A DNA stretch of 64,000 nt, taken from contig NZ_CP016809.1 of the NCBI RefSeq assembly GCF_002741055.1, positions 62,001-126,000 of the forward strand, given 5' to 3'. The position numbers and the translations under genes were made by a program. This DNA comes from Paenibacillus ihbetae (GTDB taxonomy: Bacteria > Bacillota > Bacilli > Paenibacillales > Paenibacillaceae). Below the pieces are notes generated by a model that had not been told where the DNA came from, did no database searches, and saw only the letters and a list, made by a program, of their open reading frames with translations. How positions within the stretch are numbered: position 1 is the first letter of the stretch; each line of letters starts with the position of its first letter. Shown here piece by piece: positions 1-9,485 of this stretch.

Positions 1-751
1 TCAGCGCGCCCTTGTTCTTCAAAGCATCGATATACCCTTCTATGCGCTCCTGGACTGTAACCGTTTGAAGCGGCGAATCCGAGCAGATCGCGATATCGCG
101 ATGACCGAGCTCCCATAAATGCTCCACGGCAAGCTGTGTTCCCTTCCGGCCATCCGCGGCGATATAGTGGGTTTCCACCCCTGGCAGGTACCGGTCGATC
201 AGAACGAACGGGAAACCCGCCAGCTTCATCCCAAGGATTTCCTCGTTGTAATTTTCCTCATCGATCGGGAAAATCAGCAGCCCCTCGGCCCCGAGCGACT
301 TCAGCTCTTTGATCGCTTCCTGTTCTTTGTCCAGCTTGCCGTGGGTCAATATGATCATGCTGCGGTATCCTTCATTCATCAATGCGCGCTCGATCCCTTC
401 GACGAGCCGAATCGCAAAATAATCATGGATGCTGGGCATAATGACGCCGATTAAGCCCGCAGCCTCCGAAATCCCGTTTAACCTCGCCGCCGGTTCCCCG
501 GCAGACGGCGCGAGGACCGCATCTGCTTCCTTGGCTACAAAGCTTCCCTTGCCCGGTACCCTTGAGATAATCTTCTCGTTTGCTAAGCCGGTCAAAGCAT
601 TGGCTACCGTAATTTTGCTGACCCGAAACTGATCCATCAGCTCCTTCTCGGTCGGAATGCGGTCTCCGGGCTTCATATTTTCGGTTGCGATGACCTGTTT
701 AATGTAATCCTGGATTTGCTGGTATAGCGGAATACGATCGTTTACACTCAT
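1..751 (-). CDS. GntR-type regulator with LacI-like sensor domain (partial, C-terminus off window)
   Basis: The reading frame opens at an ATG read leftward from 751 and runs without a stop off the left edge, so about 250 N-terminal residues are visible. Residues 1-72 form a GntR winged helix (PLYQQIQDYIK, then RIPTEKELMDQFRVSKITV and GKGSFV). From about residue 93 the protein resembles LacI-type sugar-binding domains (LIGVIMPSI, FPFVLIDRYLPG). This GntR-LacI combination is the AraR arrangement of Bacillus, a sugar-responsive repressor. It is divergent to the secreted GxGYxYP gene at 1068, its likely target. A complete paralogue lies at 31362-32429, also divergent to a secreted carbohydrate-active protein. 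The effector cannot be read from sequence. Confidence 0.9.
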   Translation of the reverse strand, partial: MSVNDRIPLYQQIQDYIKQVIATENMKPGDRIPTEKELMDQFRVSKITVANALTGLANEKIISRVPGKGSFVAKEADAVLAPSAGEPAARLNGISEAAGLIGVIMPSIHDYFAIRLVEGIERALMNEGYRSMIILTHGKLDKEQEAIKELKSLGAEGLLIFPIDEENYNEEILGMKLAGFPFVLIDRYLPGVETHYIAADGRKGTQLAVEHLWELGHRDIAICSDSPLQTVTVQERIEGYIDALKNKGAL

Positions 752-784
752 TCTAATCACATCACCAATTCATTCATGATATTT

Positions 785-955
785 GTAATATATAATATAT
801 CCTTACACAACCATGCGCAATAAACAAGCGTTTGTCGAGCGCCCCATCCTTATCGCAGCCATAATAATCACCGAATTCAGTGGCTAATCCGCAAGAATTT
901 CAGGAAGTTTTGTCGAACCTCTTGTAAAAATATTGTTGTATATATTAAATATATG
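785..955. promoter_or_regulatory. AT-rich palindromic sites between divergent genes (putative GntR/LacI operators)
   Basis: Positions 938-955 hold the near-palindrome GTATATATTAAATATATG. A related AT-rich block lies at 785-802. The reverse complement of the first matches 14 of 16 positions with ATATATTTAGTATATC at 32470-32485, in front of the paralogous regulator. That is what would be expected of operators for these two AraR-like proteins. This is inference from similarity and position. AT-rich runs can match by chance. Confidence 0.4.
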
Positions 956-990
956 TTGGGTGGTGATGTGTCAAAATACATGGAGAGCTA

Positions 991-1048
991 ATGGCAAAGG
1001 AGGGATATGATGACGATCCGACACACGCACTCTGATCCCCAAAAATGA
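991..1048 (+). other. Two overlapping short leader ORFs upstream of the GxGYxYP gene
   Basis: Two tiny frames with good ribosome binding sites lie just before the 1068 gene. The first runs 991-1035 (14 codons, GGAG at 982-985). The second runs 1010-1048 (12 codons, AAAGGAGG at 996-1003, spacing 6). The second ends 19 bases before the next ATG, so translational coupling or attenuation is possible. Neither matches a leader peptide I know. Confidence 0.3.
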
Positions 1049-1067
1049 ATGACAAGGAGTGAAACCT

Positions 1068-3122
1068 ATGGCCCGTAAATTCTCGATTATTTGTCTAGCG
1101 ATTATTTGCTCATTCACCCTAACATCCGGATTCGCATTCGCATCGGAATCCAAAGTGCAGGCAGCCAAACCGGGAATCACGAAACATCGCGAGCTTCCAA
1201 GCTTCAAGAAACCAAAGCATTTGGACGCTGCCGATATTTACGATGCTCCGGGAGACGTGAAGCTGCTGCTAGGAACACTTCAAGGACTTGTAAACCGTGA
1301 GCTTCCCCGAATTTATTTGCTTGAGTCCGATGAGGAAGGGAAAACGACCTGGCTCAAAGATCTGGCAGTGCCTTATACGCTCCACGAGAACTACTGGGAG
1401 ATATTCGATCGTTATCGCAGCGAGGCAGCCGGCTTGATCGTTTATGATCCTGACGTTCCGGATACCATCAATGTGGCCACAACGCTCGCCGGACTCAAGG
1501 ATGCTGTCGTTGCTAGTCCGGAGCTGGCCGAGAAATTGTCCGCCGCACCATACCATATGAATATTCTTGAGGATCTGCGAGGCAAATTCAACAGCCGGAT
1601 CGAGGCCTATAACTGGCAGTATGAGCATCTGTGGGATCAAACGACGCATCAGATGCTAGTGGGATTAGCGCCCGATACAGCGATCCGCATCCCTCCAGGT
1701 CTCCCTGAATCCTTCGTTACGATTGCCGAGGAGAATGAGCAGATCCGTGACGCAAGCAATCGGGATGTATACAGCCTGAACCTTACCCCCCTGCTCGGTA
1801 AATCGGCGGTTTATCTCCGCTTCGACGACGCCTTTCCGCAGGACGGCTGGGGCCCGGCCATTCACGAAGTGACGGTGAAGGCAGACGGGCAGACGATCGC
1901 CAGCTTCATTGCTGGCAGTTCCGAAGAAGAATCCTACCTCTATGATCGGCAAAACTCAAAGTTTTTGGAAGGTCAAGGCGGACATCGCTTTGCCGATAAC
2001 GGAAACTATTTCGTGTATGAATTTACACCGCCAACCGGTACGAAGCAGCTGACCGCAGAGGTTGATATGTGGAACCAATATAAAGTCTCGGCGGGCAACA
2101 TTAAGCCGCTGTCGGCAGAGCAGCGGGAGCCGTATGCCTACTTGAGAGATTACGCCGTTGCGAATCGAGCGATGGTATTCTGGCTTGACTCCAACGTGCC
2201 TGAGCAGCTCGCTCTGTTCGAGAAGATCATGTCCGACGTTGAACCAGGGACGCCTTATCTGGGCTGGTTCAGCAATGACGTGGAAGGCGAGTTCAGCTCC
2301 GTGGAAATCGCATCCCGTTACGGTGTCTACGTGCTGGCGGCAGATTGGTTCAGCAACCTGACTGTTTTCTCGGGCACGAAGCCAAAATATGCGCCCGCCA
2401 AGAAGTCGCCTCGCCCGGCCCTTGAGAACAAAATCTATGTAACCTACACCTTTACGGAAGGTGACAACTTCCAGTACAACCAGCATCGGATGCGCGTGAT
2501 GTGGGATGATCCGGCACGGGGCAAGGTTCCGATCAACTGGACCTCCAGCCCCCTTCTACATGAAGGAGCGCCCGCGATTCTGAATTACTATATGAACACC
2601 GCAACGGAGAACGACCTGTTGATAGCCGGACCTTCCGGAGCAGGATACTTCTATCCGAGTGCATGGCCGGACGACAGCTTCGTCGATTTTCTGAACCAGA
2701 CGCAGCAGTATCTTAAGAAGACGGGCATGACGATCCCTTATGTGCTGAACCGGTTGGATAGCCAGAATGTGCCGCTCACGCCGTTCAAGGCTTCCGCCTA
2801 TGAGAAAGAATACGATGTTCCGGGCCTCTTTATCAGCTACGAAGATAAATTTGGCGTAGAAATCGTGAACGACAGTCTCCCGGTTTCGACCATTCGCGGC
2901 ATCAGCACGGCGCAAGACGGTCTGCAGGTGCTCCAGGAGGCTAAAGCCAATTGGGACGGCAAATCACCACTGTTCGTATCCCTCGGTCTGCTCGCCTGGA
3001 GTATGACACCGTCCGATGCGGTCAAGTTGACGGAAGCTTTAGGTGACGAATTCGAGGTTGTCCGTGCGGACCATTACTTCTCCCTGATCCGCGAAAGCTA
3101 CGGGTTGAAGAAAAGTAAATAA
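1068..3122 (+). CDS. Secreted GxGYxYP-family putative glycoside hydrolase
   Basis: A 684-residue protein with an N-terminal signal peptide (MARKFS, a hydrophobic core, then a cut near FAFA-SES). The hallmark GAGYFYP stands near residue 525, as in the GxGYxYP family, a putative glycoside hydrolase group of uncertain substrate. I chose the ATG at 1068 because AAGGAG at 1054-1059 is 8 bases upstream. A GTG at 1059 overlaps that Shine-Dalgarno sequence and is unlikely. The gene is monocistronic, with its own terminator at 3142-3184. The divergent GntR/LacI regulator suggests induction by a sugar. The protein is probably extracellular or wall-associated. Confidence 0.88.
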   Translation: MARKFSIICLAIICSFTLTSGFAFASESKVQAAKPGITKHRELPSFKKPKHLDAADIYDAPGDVKLLLGTLQGLVNRELPRIYLLESDEEGKTTWLKDLAVPYTLHENYWEIFDRYRSEAAGLIVYDPDVPDTINVATTLAGLKDAVVASPELAEKLSAAPYHMNILEDLRGKFNSRIEAYNWQYEHLWDQTTHQMLVGLAPDTAIRIPPGLPESFVTIAEENEQIRDASNRDVYSLNLTPLLGKSAVYLRFDDAFPQDGWGPAIHEVTVKADGQTIASFIAGSSEEESYLYDRQNSKFLEGQGGHRFADNGNYFVYEFTPPTGTKQLTAEVDMWNQYKVSAGNIKPLSAEQREPYAYLRDYAVANRAMVFWLDSNVPEQLALFEKIMSDVEPGTPYLGWFSNDVEGEFSSVEIASRYGVYVLAADWFSNLTVFSGTKPKYAPAKKSPRPALENKIYVTYTFTEGDNFQYNQHRMRVMWDDPARGKVPINWTSSPLLHEGAPAILNYYMNTATENDLLIAGPSGAGYFYPSAWPDDSFVDFLNQTQQYLKKTGMTIPYVLNRLDSQNVPLTPFKASAYEKEYDVPGLFISYEDKFGVEIVNDSLPVSTIRGISTAQDGLQVLQEAKANWDGKSPLFVSLGLLAWSMTPSDAVKLTEALGDEFEVVRADHYFSLIRESYGLKKSK

Positions 3123-3141
3123 ATAAAGAAAACCCATACGG

Positions 3142-3184
3142 AGCAGCGGTTCTCAGCATCAACGTTAACCGCTGCTTCTTTTTC
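3142..3184 (+). terminator. Rho-independent terminator of the GxGYxYP gene
   Basis: A perfect 10-bp stem (AGCAGCGGTT with AACCGCTGCT), a 15-base loop, and then TCTTTTT. It begins 20 bases after the stop codon. Confidence 0.9.
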
Positions 3185-3185
3185 C

Positions 3186-3775
3186 GTTTTCAATGAACGT
3201 CCAGCGTAGAGAATAAGGCTGTTTATCTCGATCTGATATTATTAATGCAGTTAATCATTCCTTTAATTCATGCTATGAAATATATTAGTTAATTACATGA
3301 ACTAATAATAATTCATGGGGTTAATTGTTTGGTGATTTTCGAATAGGTACCTTTTTGTAGATCCATGAGAGATACAATCGTTTTTGTCCACCGTCTGTCA
3401 GCTGCGCCCGTCTCCCTCTATCTTATCCATGCCTCTTCCCTCTCTAGCTTCTGCAAGGTCGCTGCACGATCTCTTTACCGAGGAACCGACCATGACAGCA
3501 ACGTATCTTTGGATTGCCCCATCATACGGGGTCCCACGTAGATGAAGAGCGGAACGCTAGAGGCTGTGTCGAATGCATGAAGTTTTTGCGATTACCCAAG
3601 AAATAATCAGTTGATATTTATGGTCGAAAGGTCGGTTGCCATCAGTGCATACTTTCGATGTGATTAACTGAAGGTAAGCCTCTCCCCCGGCAGCTGAGCT
3701 GTACATAAAATACGGTCCGATTGGTGAATACTCACTGTAATGGATTAGCATGCATTCCGTACAGATGGAGACTTT
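3186..3775. other. Long intergenic stretch before the first germination operon
   Basis: About 590 bases without a convincing gene. Short frames here lack ribosome binding sites and family signatures. The right end must hold the promoter of the germination operon. TGAATA at 3725-3730 followed 18 bases later by CATGCAT (3749-3755) is only a weak likeness to a forespore sigma-G promoter (CATnnTA is not matched at its last two bases). Confidence 0.35.
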
Positions 3776-4891
3776 TTGAGACCTATGAATAAGAAAATTT
3801 CCTTGATCAACGTATATTTCATCATGCTTCTTTCGCTTGGGATCACCAATCACGTCATCCTGATCCCTTTGATCCTGCAACTCTCGAGTCGGGATGCATG
3901 GTTTGGCACCTTGTTAACCATGATTCTGCATGTCGGTTGGGTTTACATCGTCTACTACATCATGAAACGGACCGGGCAGCAGTCGATCTTCGACCGGTTT
4001 AGGGAGCGGTTCGGCAAATTCGGAGGAGGCGTGTTCGCATCCATTACGGCGCTCTATTTCATGTGGATGTCCATGGTGATTTTAAGAGAAACCACCACCT
4101 GGATTCAGGTAACGTATTTACCTCAAACACCTAAACTCGTCGTATCCATGATTATCGTCCTTCTCTGCGCTATCGTCGCCAATAACGGCATTCGCTCCAT
4201 TGCCATCATATCCGGCATTCTGCTTCCGGTCGTCTGGCTGCTTGGCCATTTCGTCGCAATCTCCAATTTGCAATACAAGGACTACTCTTTGCTAACCCCT
4301 TTATTTGTCGAGGGGGTTGAACCGATGCTGCGCGGTATGATTGTGGCTGCCGGCGGTTTTATGGAACTGTTCGTATTGATCTACTTAACCCATCATATGA
4401 AGCGCCGGATGAATTATCTGAGTATCGCCATCCTGGCATTACTGCTGGGAGGTCTGACCTTGGGCCCTTTAATGGGAGCAATTGCCGCCTTCGGTCCTTT
4501 CCCGGCCATGCAATCCAGATATCCCGCATATGAACAATGGATGCTCGTCACCATTACGAAGTACATTACACACGTTGACTTCCTTGCGCTTTACCAGTGG
4601 ATATCCGGAACGTTAATCCGCATTTCCCTCTTCTTTTGGATCATTGCCGAGGGAATGGCCTTCCAAAAAGCGAAACACCGCTGCTGGTTCCTGTTCATAT
4701 TCGGGATTGCACTATCAGCATTGACACTCATTCCAATGATCGATAAACAGATTGAACAATTCGTGTTTGGAAGATACTCGGCAGCTTTTCTTTCGTTTCT
4801 CACGATATTTACGTTAGCTGTTGCGCTCGCCGTGTCATTCAAGCCGAAAACGAAGGTGGAATGCTCCAGTGAATCAAAAAAAGCCTCGTAA
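3776..4891 (+). CDS. Spore germination permease, GerAB/GerKB type (subunit B)
   Basis: A hydrophobic protein of about 370 residues with some ten predicted membrane spans, belonging to the GerAB/GerKB family within the amino acid-polyamine transporter superfamily. The family sits in the spore inner membrane and binds or transduces the germinant signal together with an A and a C subunit. Here it is the first gene of a B-A-C operon. Start choice is uncertain. A TTG at 3776 sits 5 bases after GGAG (3767-3770), whereas the ATG at 3785 is 14 bases away. The 3' end overlaps the start of the A-subunit gene by 23 bases, so the two are probably translationally coupled. Confidence 0.9.
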   Translation: MRPMNKKISLINVYFIMLLSLGITNHVILIPLILQLSSRDAWFGTLLTMILHVGWVYIVYYIMKRTGQQSIFDRFRERFGKFGGGVFASITALYFMWMSMVILRETTTWIQVTYLPQTPKLVVSMIIVLLCAIVANNGIRSIAIISGILLPVVWLLGHFVAISNLQYKDYSLLTPLFVEGVEPMLRGMIVAAGGFMELFVLIYLTHHMKRRMNYLSIAILALLLGGLTLGPLMGAIAAFGPFPAMQSRYPAYEQWMLVTITKYITHVDFLALYQWISGTLIRISLFFWIIAEGMAFQKAKHRCWFLFIFGIALSALTLIPMIDKQIEQFVFGRYSAAFLSFLTIFTLAVALAVSFKPKTKVECSSESKKAS

Positions 4892-6413
4892 CCAGATGTT
4901 TCGCCGCAGGAAGAACCCCTCCTCCCAAGCTGAGGCTCCGAATCAAACGAAGCAACCGATGTCTGACGATATGCCAAGCGAACAGGAGCTCCGATCCATA
5001 TTCGGCTCGTCGGCGGATGTCGTGATCCGCTCCTTTCCACACAAGCGGGCGGATGCGTTTCCGGTACTCCTGTTGTTCAGTGAAGGGATGATCGATACCG
5101 CTTTAATGACGCAATTTGTCATTCCGGATCTGGAGCGTAAATTGGAGAACGCTGAATCCTGGGATCAAATAATAGAAAAACTGGAAAACTCTATGGAATG
5201 GACGAAAATCCAGGCGAAGGAAGAAATGGGGAAGCTTCTGTTTACCGGCCGATTGATCATGTCTTTCACCAATCAGAGGTGCATGTATTCCATTGATATT
5301 GCGCAGATTCCGAAGAGGCAGCCGGAGGAATCCAACACGGAAGTGGCTATTAAAGGCGCACGGGACGGCTTTACCGAGGATCTCAACACCAATATCGCCC
5401 TGGTACGCAAGAGATTGCCGTCCACCACCTTGCAAAATGAGAAGTTTGTGATCGGCAACCGAACGCAAACCCTTGTATCGCTGCTCTACATCGAGGACAT
5501 TACCCGTCCGTCGCTTGTCCAAGAGGCCAGGAATCGGCTGCAAAATCTCCATGTGGATGCCCTGGTCAGCACAGGGGAGCTGGAAGAAGCCCTTGGCGAT
5601 TCCTCCCTGGCACTCTTCCCGCTTCTTGATTATATCGGCCGACCGGATTTTGTCGTTCAAAGTTTGCTTCGCGGTCGTTTCGTTATTTTAACGGACGGAT
5701 CTCCCATGGCGATTATCGGGCCATGCAATCTGTTCGAGATCCTTAAATCGCCGGAGGATTCTTATTTTCCCTATCATTTTGTCATTTTTGAGCGTTTTCT
5801 TCGCCTGGTTGGCCTTTTGATTGCGATTTTGCTTCCGGGATTTTGGGTTGCGCTCAGCAGCTACAACTTAGACCAGATTCCCTTCCCGCTGCTGGCAACG
5901 GTTACGGTAGCCCGCTTCGGGCTTCCCTTATCCGGCCCTATGGAGATTTTATTGATGCTTGGCATGTTCGAGCTGTTCCGGGAGGCCGGCATCCGCCTGC
6001 CGAAGGCCGTTGGGCAGACGATTGCCGTATTGGGCGGACTCATTATCGGTGACGCTGCGATTCGGGCAGGATTGACGTCCCCCACGATGCTGGTCGTATC
6101 CGCCACGACTGCGGTGGCGACCTTTACTTTAGTCAATCAGACATTAAGCGGTACGGTCAGCCTGATCCGCCTATATATCTTGATATGGTCGTCCGTTCTC
6201 GGCATGCTCGGGTTTTTCATCGGCCTGATGAGCGTTATCGCGTATCTATCCGTGCTGGAGTCCTTCGGGCTCCCTTACCTGGCTCCGATCTCGCCGCTGA
6301 GATTAAAGGATGTCACGAATGCGCTGATCAAATTGCCGTGGACCTTTAACAAGCAGCGACCGGAAATGCTGAAAACGACCGATTCGACAATGCAAGCAAA
6401 GGAACGGGAATAA
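4869..6413 (+). CDS. Spore germination protein, GerAA/GerKA type (subunit A)
   Basis: A 514-residue GerA-family A subunit. A soluble N-terminal domain (to about residue 300) is followed by a membrane region with the family block GGLIIGDAAIRAGL and a preceding helix LLIAILLPGFWVAL. It acts with the B permease and C lipoprotein as a nutrient germinant receptor in the spore inner membrane. I chose GTG at 4869, because AAGGTGG at 4853-4859 is nine bases upstream. An upstream ATG in the same frame lies deep inside the B gene with no binding site. The short basic, Gln/Asn-rich leader (NQKKPRNQMF) is usual for such receptors. The germinant is unknown. Confidence 0.92.
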   Translation: MNQKKPRNQMFRRRKNPSSQAEAPNQTKQPMSDDMPSEQELRSIFGSSADVVIRSFPHKRADAFPVLLLFSEGMIDTALMTQFVIPDLERKLENAESWDQIIEKLENSMEWTKIQAKEEMGKLLFTGRLIMSFTNQRCMYSIDIAQIPKRQPEESNTEVAIKGARDGFTEDLNTNIALVRKRLPSTTLQNEKFVIGNRTQTLVSLLYIEDITRPSLVQEARNRLQNLHVDALVSTGELEEALGDSSLALFPLLDYIGRPDFVVQSLLRGRFVILTDGSPMAIIGPCNLFEILKSPEDSYFPYHFVIFERFLRLVGLLIAILLPGFWVALSSYNLDQIPFPLLATVTVARFGLPLSGPMEILLMLGMFELFREAGIRLPKAVGQTIAVLGGLIIGDAAIRAGLTSPTMLVVSATTAVATFTLVNQTLSGTVSLIRLYILIWSSVLGMLGFFIGLMSVIAYLSVLESFGLPYLAPISPLRLKDVTNALIKLPWTFNKQRPEMLKTTDSTMQAKERE

Positions 6414-6414
6414 A

Positions 6415-7569
6415 ATGCAATCTTACCGCTATGTGCTCAAGCTCATCGCTGTTTGTTTACTTATCCTCCCGGTAACGGGATGCTGGGATATAAAAGAAGT
6501 TCAGGACATGAATTATGTTACAGCGATTGGCCTCGATTACGAGGATGGTCAGTATGTCGTTTATACTCAAATGTTAGACTTTACAACAGTCGCTAAAACG
6601 GAATCCGGAAAATCAGACAAACCTGCGCAAGTGTGGGTATCCAAAACCAAAGGCAAGACGATCAATTGGGCCGTTGATCAAGTGTACAATTCCTCGCAAA
6701 GACGAACTGTCTGGAGTCATATTTCAAGTATCGTCATCAGCGATAAGGTCATGAAAACCGCCGTCCTGCCGAAGCTCGATTCGATCGGGCGGTACCAGGA
6801 AGTAAGGATGACGCCTTGGGTGTTCGGAACCAGCCATTCCATTGAGGAGCTCTTTAACACCCCCGCATTCTTCAACATGTCCCCCTTATTTACAATTCTG
6901 CATGAGCCAATCGATCAATTTAACCAACGGTCGGTTATTGCGCCGATCCGCTATTTCGACTTTCTGGCGGATTTAACCGAGCCGGGCTACACCGAAATGC
7001 TTCCAAGCTTGTCGATCGACACCGAGACATGGTCCACGCAGAAGAAAAGAGATCCGAAAATGTCAATTAACGGTGGTTTTTGCCTCTATAACGAGAAATT
7101 AAGCGGTTTTCTTACCGTCACAGACCTCGACGGATTGCGCTGGATGCAGAAAGAGACCAAACGTTCCCCGCTCCTCGTAACAGACGGCGGTATCCAAGCG
7201 GTAGTCGCACTCTCTACACCAAAAATTCGGACCAAGCTTAGCTTTGTTCAAGGTGAACCGAAATTCCGTATTCACGTTAAATTACACGGGAATGTGGTTG
7301 AAGTCAGCCAAGATATATCCAAGACCGAGCTGGAAAAAAGCGCGGCAAACGCCGTAAAGGAAGAGATCCTTGCTACCTTCTACAAAGGAATCGATACGCG
7401 TTCCGACGTATATAGTCTTGAGCACCTTGTGTTCAAGCAGGACCCGGCTGCCTGGAAGAGGTTGAAGCAGGATTCCGGCACGATCATCAACAAACAGTCC
7501 CTCGAATCCGTCATGGTCGATGTACACTTGGAGCACACGGGTATGAAGCGGCTCCCGCGTAAAGACTGA
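6415..7569 (+). CDS. Spore germination lipoprotein, Ger(x)C family (subunit C)
   Basis: A 384-residue Ger(x)C protein, the third receptor subunit. A signal sequence ends in the lipobox VTGC, making Cys23 the likely lipidated residue, followed by the typical WDIKEVQDM start of the mature domain. The ATG lies one base after the stop of the A subunit, so it is in the same operon. It would be anchored on the outer face of the spore inner membrane, and in known receptors it is needed for function together with the diacylglyceryl transferase Lgt. No fourth (D) subunit gene is present. Confidence 0.93.
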   Translation: MQSYRYVLKLIAVCLLILPVTGCWDIKEVQDMNYVTAIGLDYEDGQYVVYTQMLDFTTVAKTESGKSDKPAQVWVSKTKGKTINWAVDQVYNSSQRRTVWSHISSIVISDKVMKTAVLPKLDSIGRYQEVRMTPWVFGTSHSIEELFNTPAFFNMSPLFTILHEPIDQFNQRSVIAPIRYFDFLADLTEPGYTEMLPSLSIDTETWSTQKKRDPKMSINGGFCLYNEKLSGFLTVTDLDGLRWMQKETKRSPLLVTDGGIQAVVALSTPKIRTKLSFVQGEPKFRIHVKLHGNVVEVSQDISKTELEKSAANAVKEEILATFYKGIDTRSDVYSLEHLVFKQDPAAWKRLKQDSGTIINKQSLESVMVDVHLEHTGMKRLPRKD

Positions 7570-7665
7570 GCGGATGCAGCGGAAATTTTACGTGCGAGCT
7601 TAACATGATTAACGATCATACGTGATGCTCTAGCGAGCACGGGATGCATGATCCATGGCATATAA

Positions 7666-7734
7666 AAGGCAGCGGCTATCGTCCCCCATAGCTGCTGCCT
7701 TCGCTGTTTGTAAAAAGACAGGCTCATGCCTGTC
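7666..7734 (-). terminator. Double hairpin between convergent genes (terminator of the LLM oxidoreductase)
   Basis: Two stems lie between the germination operon and the leftward monooxygenase gene. One pairs 7666-7679 with 7688-7701 (14 bp with one G-U pair) and is followed leftward by TTTTATA. The other is GACAGGC/GCCTGTC at 7717-7734, followed leftward by TTTTTA. Both have their T-tract on the minus strand, so they best terminate the gene at 7844-8839. The first may also stop rightward transcription. Confidence 0.75.
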
Positions 7735-7843
7735 CGAATATAACGTTGTGGAATCAATCCACATCTGTCTTTATTTATTTTATGCAGCGCATCATAAATT
7801 TTTAGCATGAAGCGGAGCCTATGTCCGTGCACCATGCTTTCCC

Positions 7844-8839
7844 CTAGGACAGAAGCTCACGAGCAAGCAAGCGGTATACCTCCAGCCGTTTCTCCTGCGA
7901 ATGCGGGATGCTGCAGATCATCGCTTCATGGAATCCGTAGTGTTCCTGCTCTTCCTTCAAACGTGCTGCGATATCCTTCACCGCGCCAACCAAATGAATC
8001 TTCCGGCCTTCCTGAATGGCCATGCGGTCGATTTCGGTCAGCGGCATCTGATGCGCCTCCTCCGGCGTCATCAACGGGACAATCCGCCCCTTGCTCATCA
8101 TCAGCCGGAAAATATCCTGCGGGAGTGCCTCGTATTCGGCCTCCTCTTTGGTTTCCGCTGTCGTGACCATATAGGACACGCTGATTAACGGCTTCTCCAT
8201 GAAGACAGAAGGCTGATAGTGATTCCGGTATTGATCGAGAATTTCCCGGCTCATCGCTCCGTTAAAAAACTGAGCAAAGGAGTATCCGACACCCATCTCT
8301 GCAGCTTTTAGTGCGCTGTTGCCGCTGGAGCCCAGAAGCCATACCTCGGGCAGGGCAACTCCTGTTGGCGCGGCAGCATTTTTGGCATACAGTTCATCCT
8401 CCGGCACCTCATCATTCATCAATTGCATGGCGATCTCCAGCTTGTCGAACATATTATGCAGCATCAGCTGGCGGCCCTCCGATAAAGCATACATGGCACT
8501 GGTGTCGCCACCGGGTGCACGCCCTACCCCAAAATCGATGCGGCCCGGGGAAAAGGCGCTTAATGTCTTGAACACTTCCGCCAGCTTTAGCGGCGAATAA
8601 TGCATCATCATCACGCCGCCGGTGCCGATGCGGATCCGATCTGTTTTGGCAGCCAAGCGTGCTGCCGTCACCTCAGGTGCAGAACTTGCGAAGGCATGCC
8701 CGCCATGGTGCTCCGCCATCCACATCCGGCTATAGCCGAGCTCATCTGCTAGAATAGCCAGCTCCTCGGCTTTCTTCAGCGCTCCTGCCGCTGTATTCCC
8801 GCTAGTGACAGGTGCCTGGTCCAGTACGCCCAATTTCAT
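7844..8839 (-). CDS. LLM class flavin-dependent oxidoreductase (MsnO8 family)
   Basis: A 331-residue luciferase-like monooxygenase. It has the N-terminal strand MKLGVLDQAPV, an AEHHGG active-site region near residue 40, GTGGVMMMHYSPLK, and VWLLGSSGNSAL typical of the single-subunit MsnO8-like group. It is expected to be a TIM-barrel enzyme using reduced FMN and oxygen on an unknown substrate. Start: GGAAGG precedes the ATG at 8839, while an upstream in-frame start at 8890 would overlap the regulator gene. The Rrf2 regulator ends 23 bases upstream on the same strand, so the pair forms a small operon in which the regulator probably controls the enzyme. Confidence 0.92.
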   Translation of the reverse strand: MKLGVLDQAPVTSGNTAAGALKKAEELAILADELGYSRMWMAEHHGGHAFASSAPEVTAARLAAKTDRIRIGTGGVMMMHYSPLKLAEVFKTLSAFSPGRIDFGVGRAPGGDTSAMYALSEGRQLMLHNMFDKLEIAMQLMNDEVPEDELYAKNAAAPTGVALPEVWLLGSSGNSALKAAEMGVGYSFAQFFNGAMSREILDQYRNHYQPSVFMEKPLISVSYMVTTAETKEEAEYEALPQDIFRLMMSKGRIVPLMTPEEAHQMPLTEIDRMAIQEGRKIHLVGAVKDIAARLKEEQEHYGFHEAMICSIPHSQEKRLEVYRLLARELLS

Positions 8840-8862
8840 AGGTTTCCTTCCCTTCTCCACGA

Positions 8863-9345
8863 TCATATAACCATCTTGTCCAGAATCCATCGTTCCAACG
8901 CGGACACTTTATCCTTAAAGCGTTCGCCGCACATCTCGTCCGCCAAGGAAGCAATCGTTTCACGCTTCAGAACTGCCTTCCACGAGGCTTCGGCTTCTTC
9001 CATCAGATCCGAAAGCAAACAACAGCTTTCCTCTTTCTCCAAGTCGAGCATGTCCACCAGGATGCCATGGGAGGAATATAACGATTGCTGCCCTTCCACC
9101 GCCAAATAGACGTCGTATACCCGAATCTCTTCGGCTTTCTTCTTTAATTTGAAGCCGCCTTTAATGCCGGGAACGGATGTGACGATGTCGGCCGACACCA
9201 GCTTTCTTAGCAGCTTCTGAAAATATGTTGCCGATACGCCGAGCTGCTGGCTGATCGCTTCGCCGGGAAGCACAGCCTTGTCGGGCAGCATATTAAGGAG
9301 AAGAAGCGCGTACACCGATTGTTCCACGCCGGTCTTCATATGCAT
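8863..9345 (-). CDS. Rrf2 family transcriptional regulator
   Basis: A 160-residue Rrf2-type regulator. The N-terminal winged helix is clear (EQSVYALLLLNML, EAISQQLGVSATYFQKLLRKL, GIKGGFKL). The C-terminal part has an adjacent Cys pair (EESCCLL) and a third Cys about 30 residues on. This is not the classic three-Cys iron-sulfur spacing of IscR or NsrR, so redox or ligand sensing is possible but unproven. I chose the ATG at 9345 since GAGG (9357-9354) is eight bases upstream. It is the first gene of a two-gene operon with the flavin monooxygenase and is probably autoregulated. Confidence 0.9.
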   Translation of the reverse strand: MHMKTGVEQSVYALLLLNMLPDKAVLPGEAISQQLGVSATYFQKLLRKLVSADIVTSVPGIKGGFKLKKKAEEIRVYDVYLAVEGQQSLYSSHGILVDMLDLEKEESCCLLSDLMEEAEASWKAVLKRETIASLADEMCGERFKDKVSALERWILDKMVI

Positions 9346-9485
9346 GAACATCACCTCGCTTGGCTGATATTACTAAATCTATCTTCTATTCGCATTCCAA
9401 GACTAAACCGGATAATAATTATCCACGTTATATATGGTATCCTATTTTCAATCATCTGTAAATGCTCATTCACGAGTCCATGCAA

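Noticed and set aside
1956..2486. 176-codon antisense frame in the GxGYxYP gene
   Set aside because: It lies opposite a well-supported gene, with no recognisable domain or binding site.
3560..3590. AGGCTGTGTCGAA-like sequence resembling an insertion-sequence end
   Set aside because: No matching inverted copy or transposase remnant was found in the surrounding region, so the likeness is too short to support.
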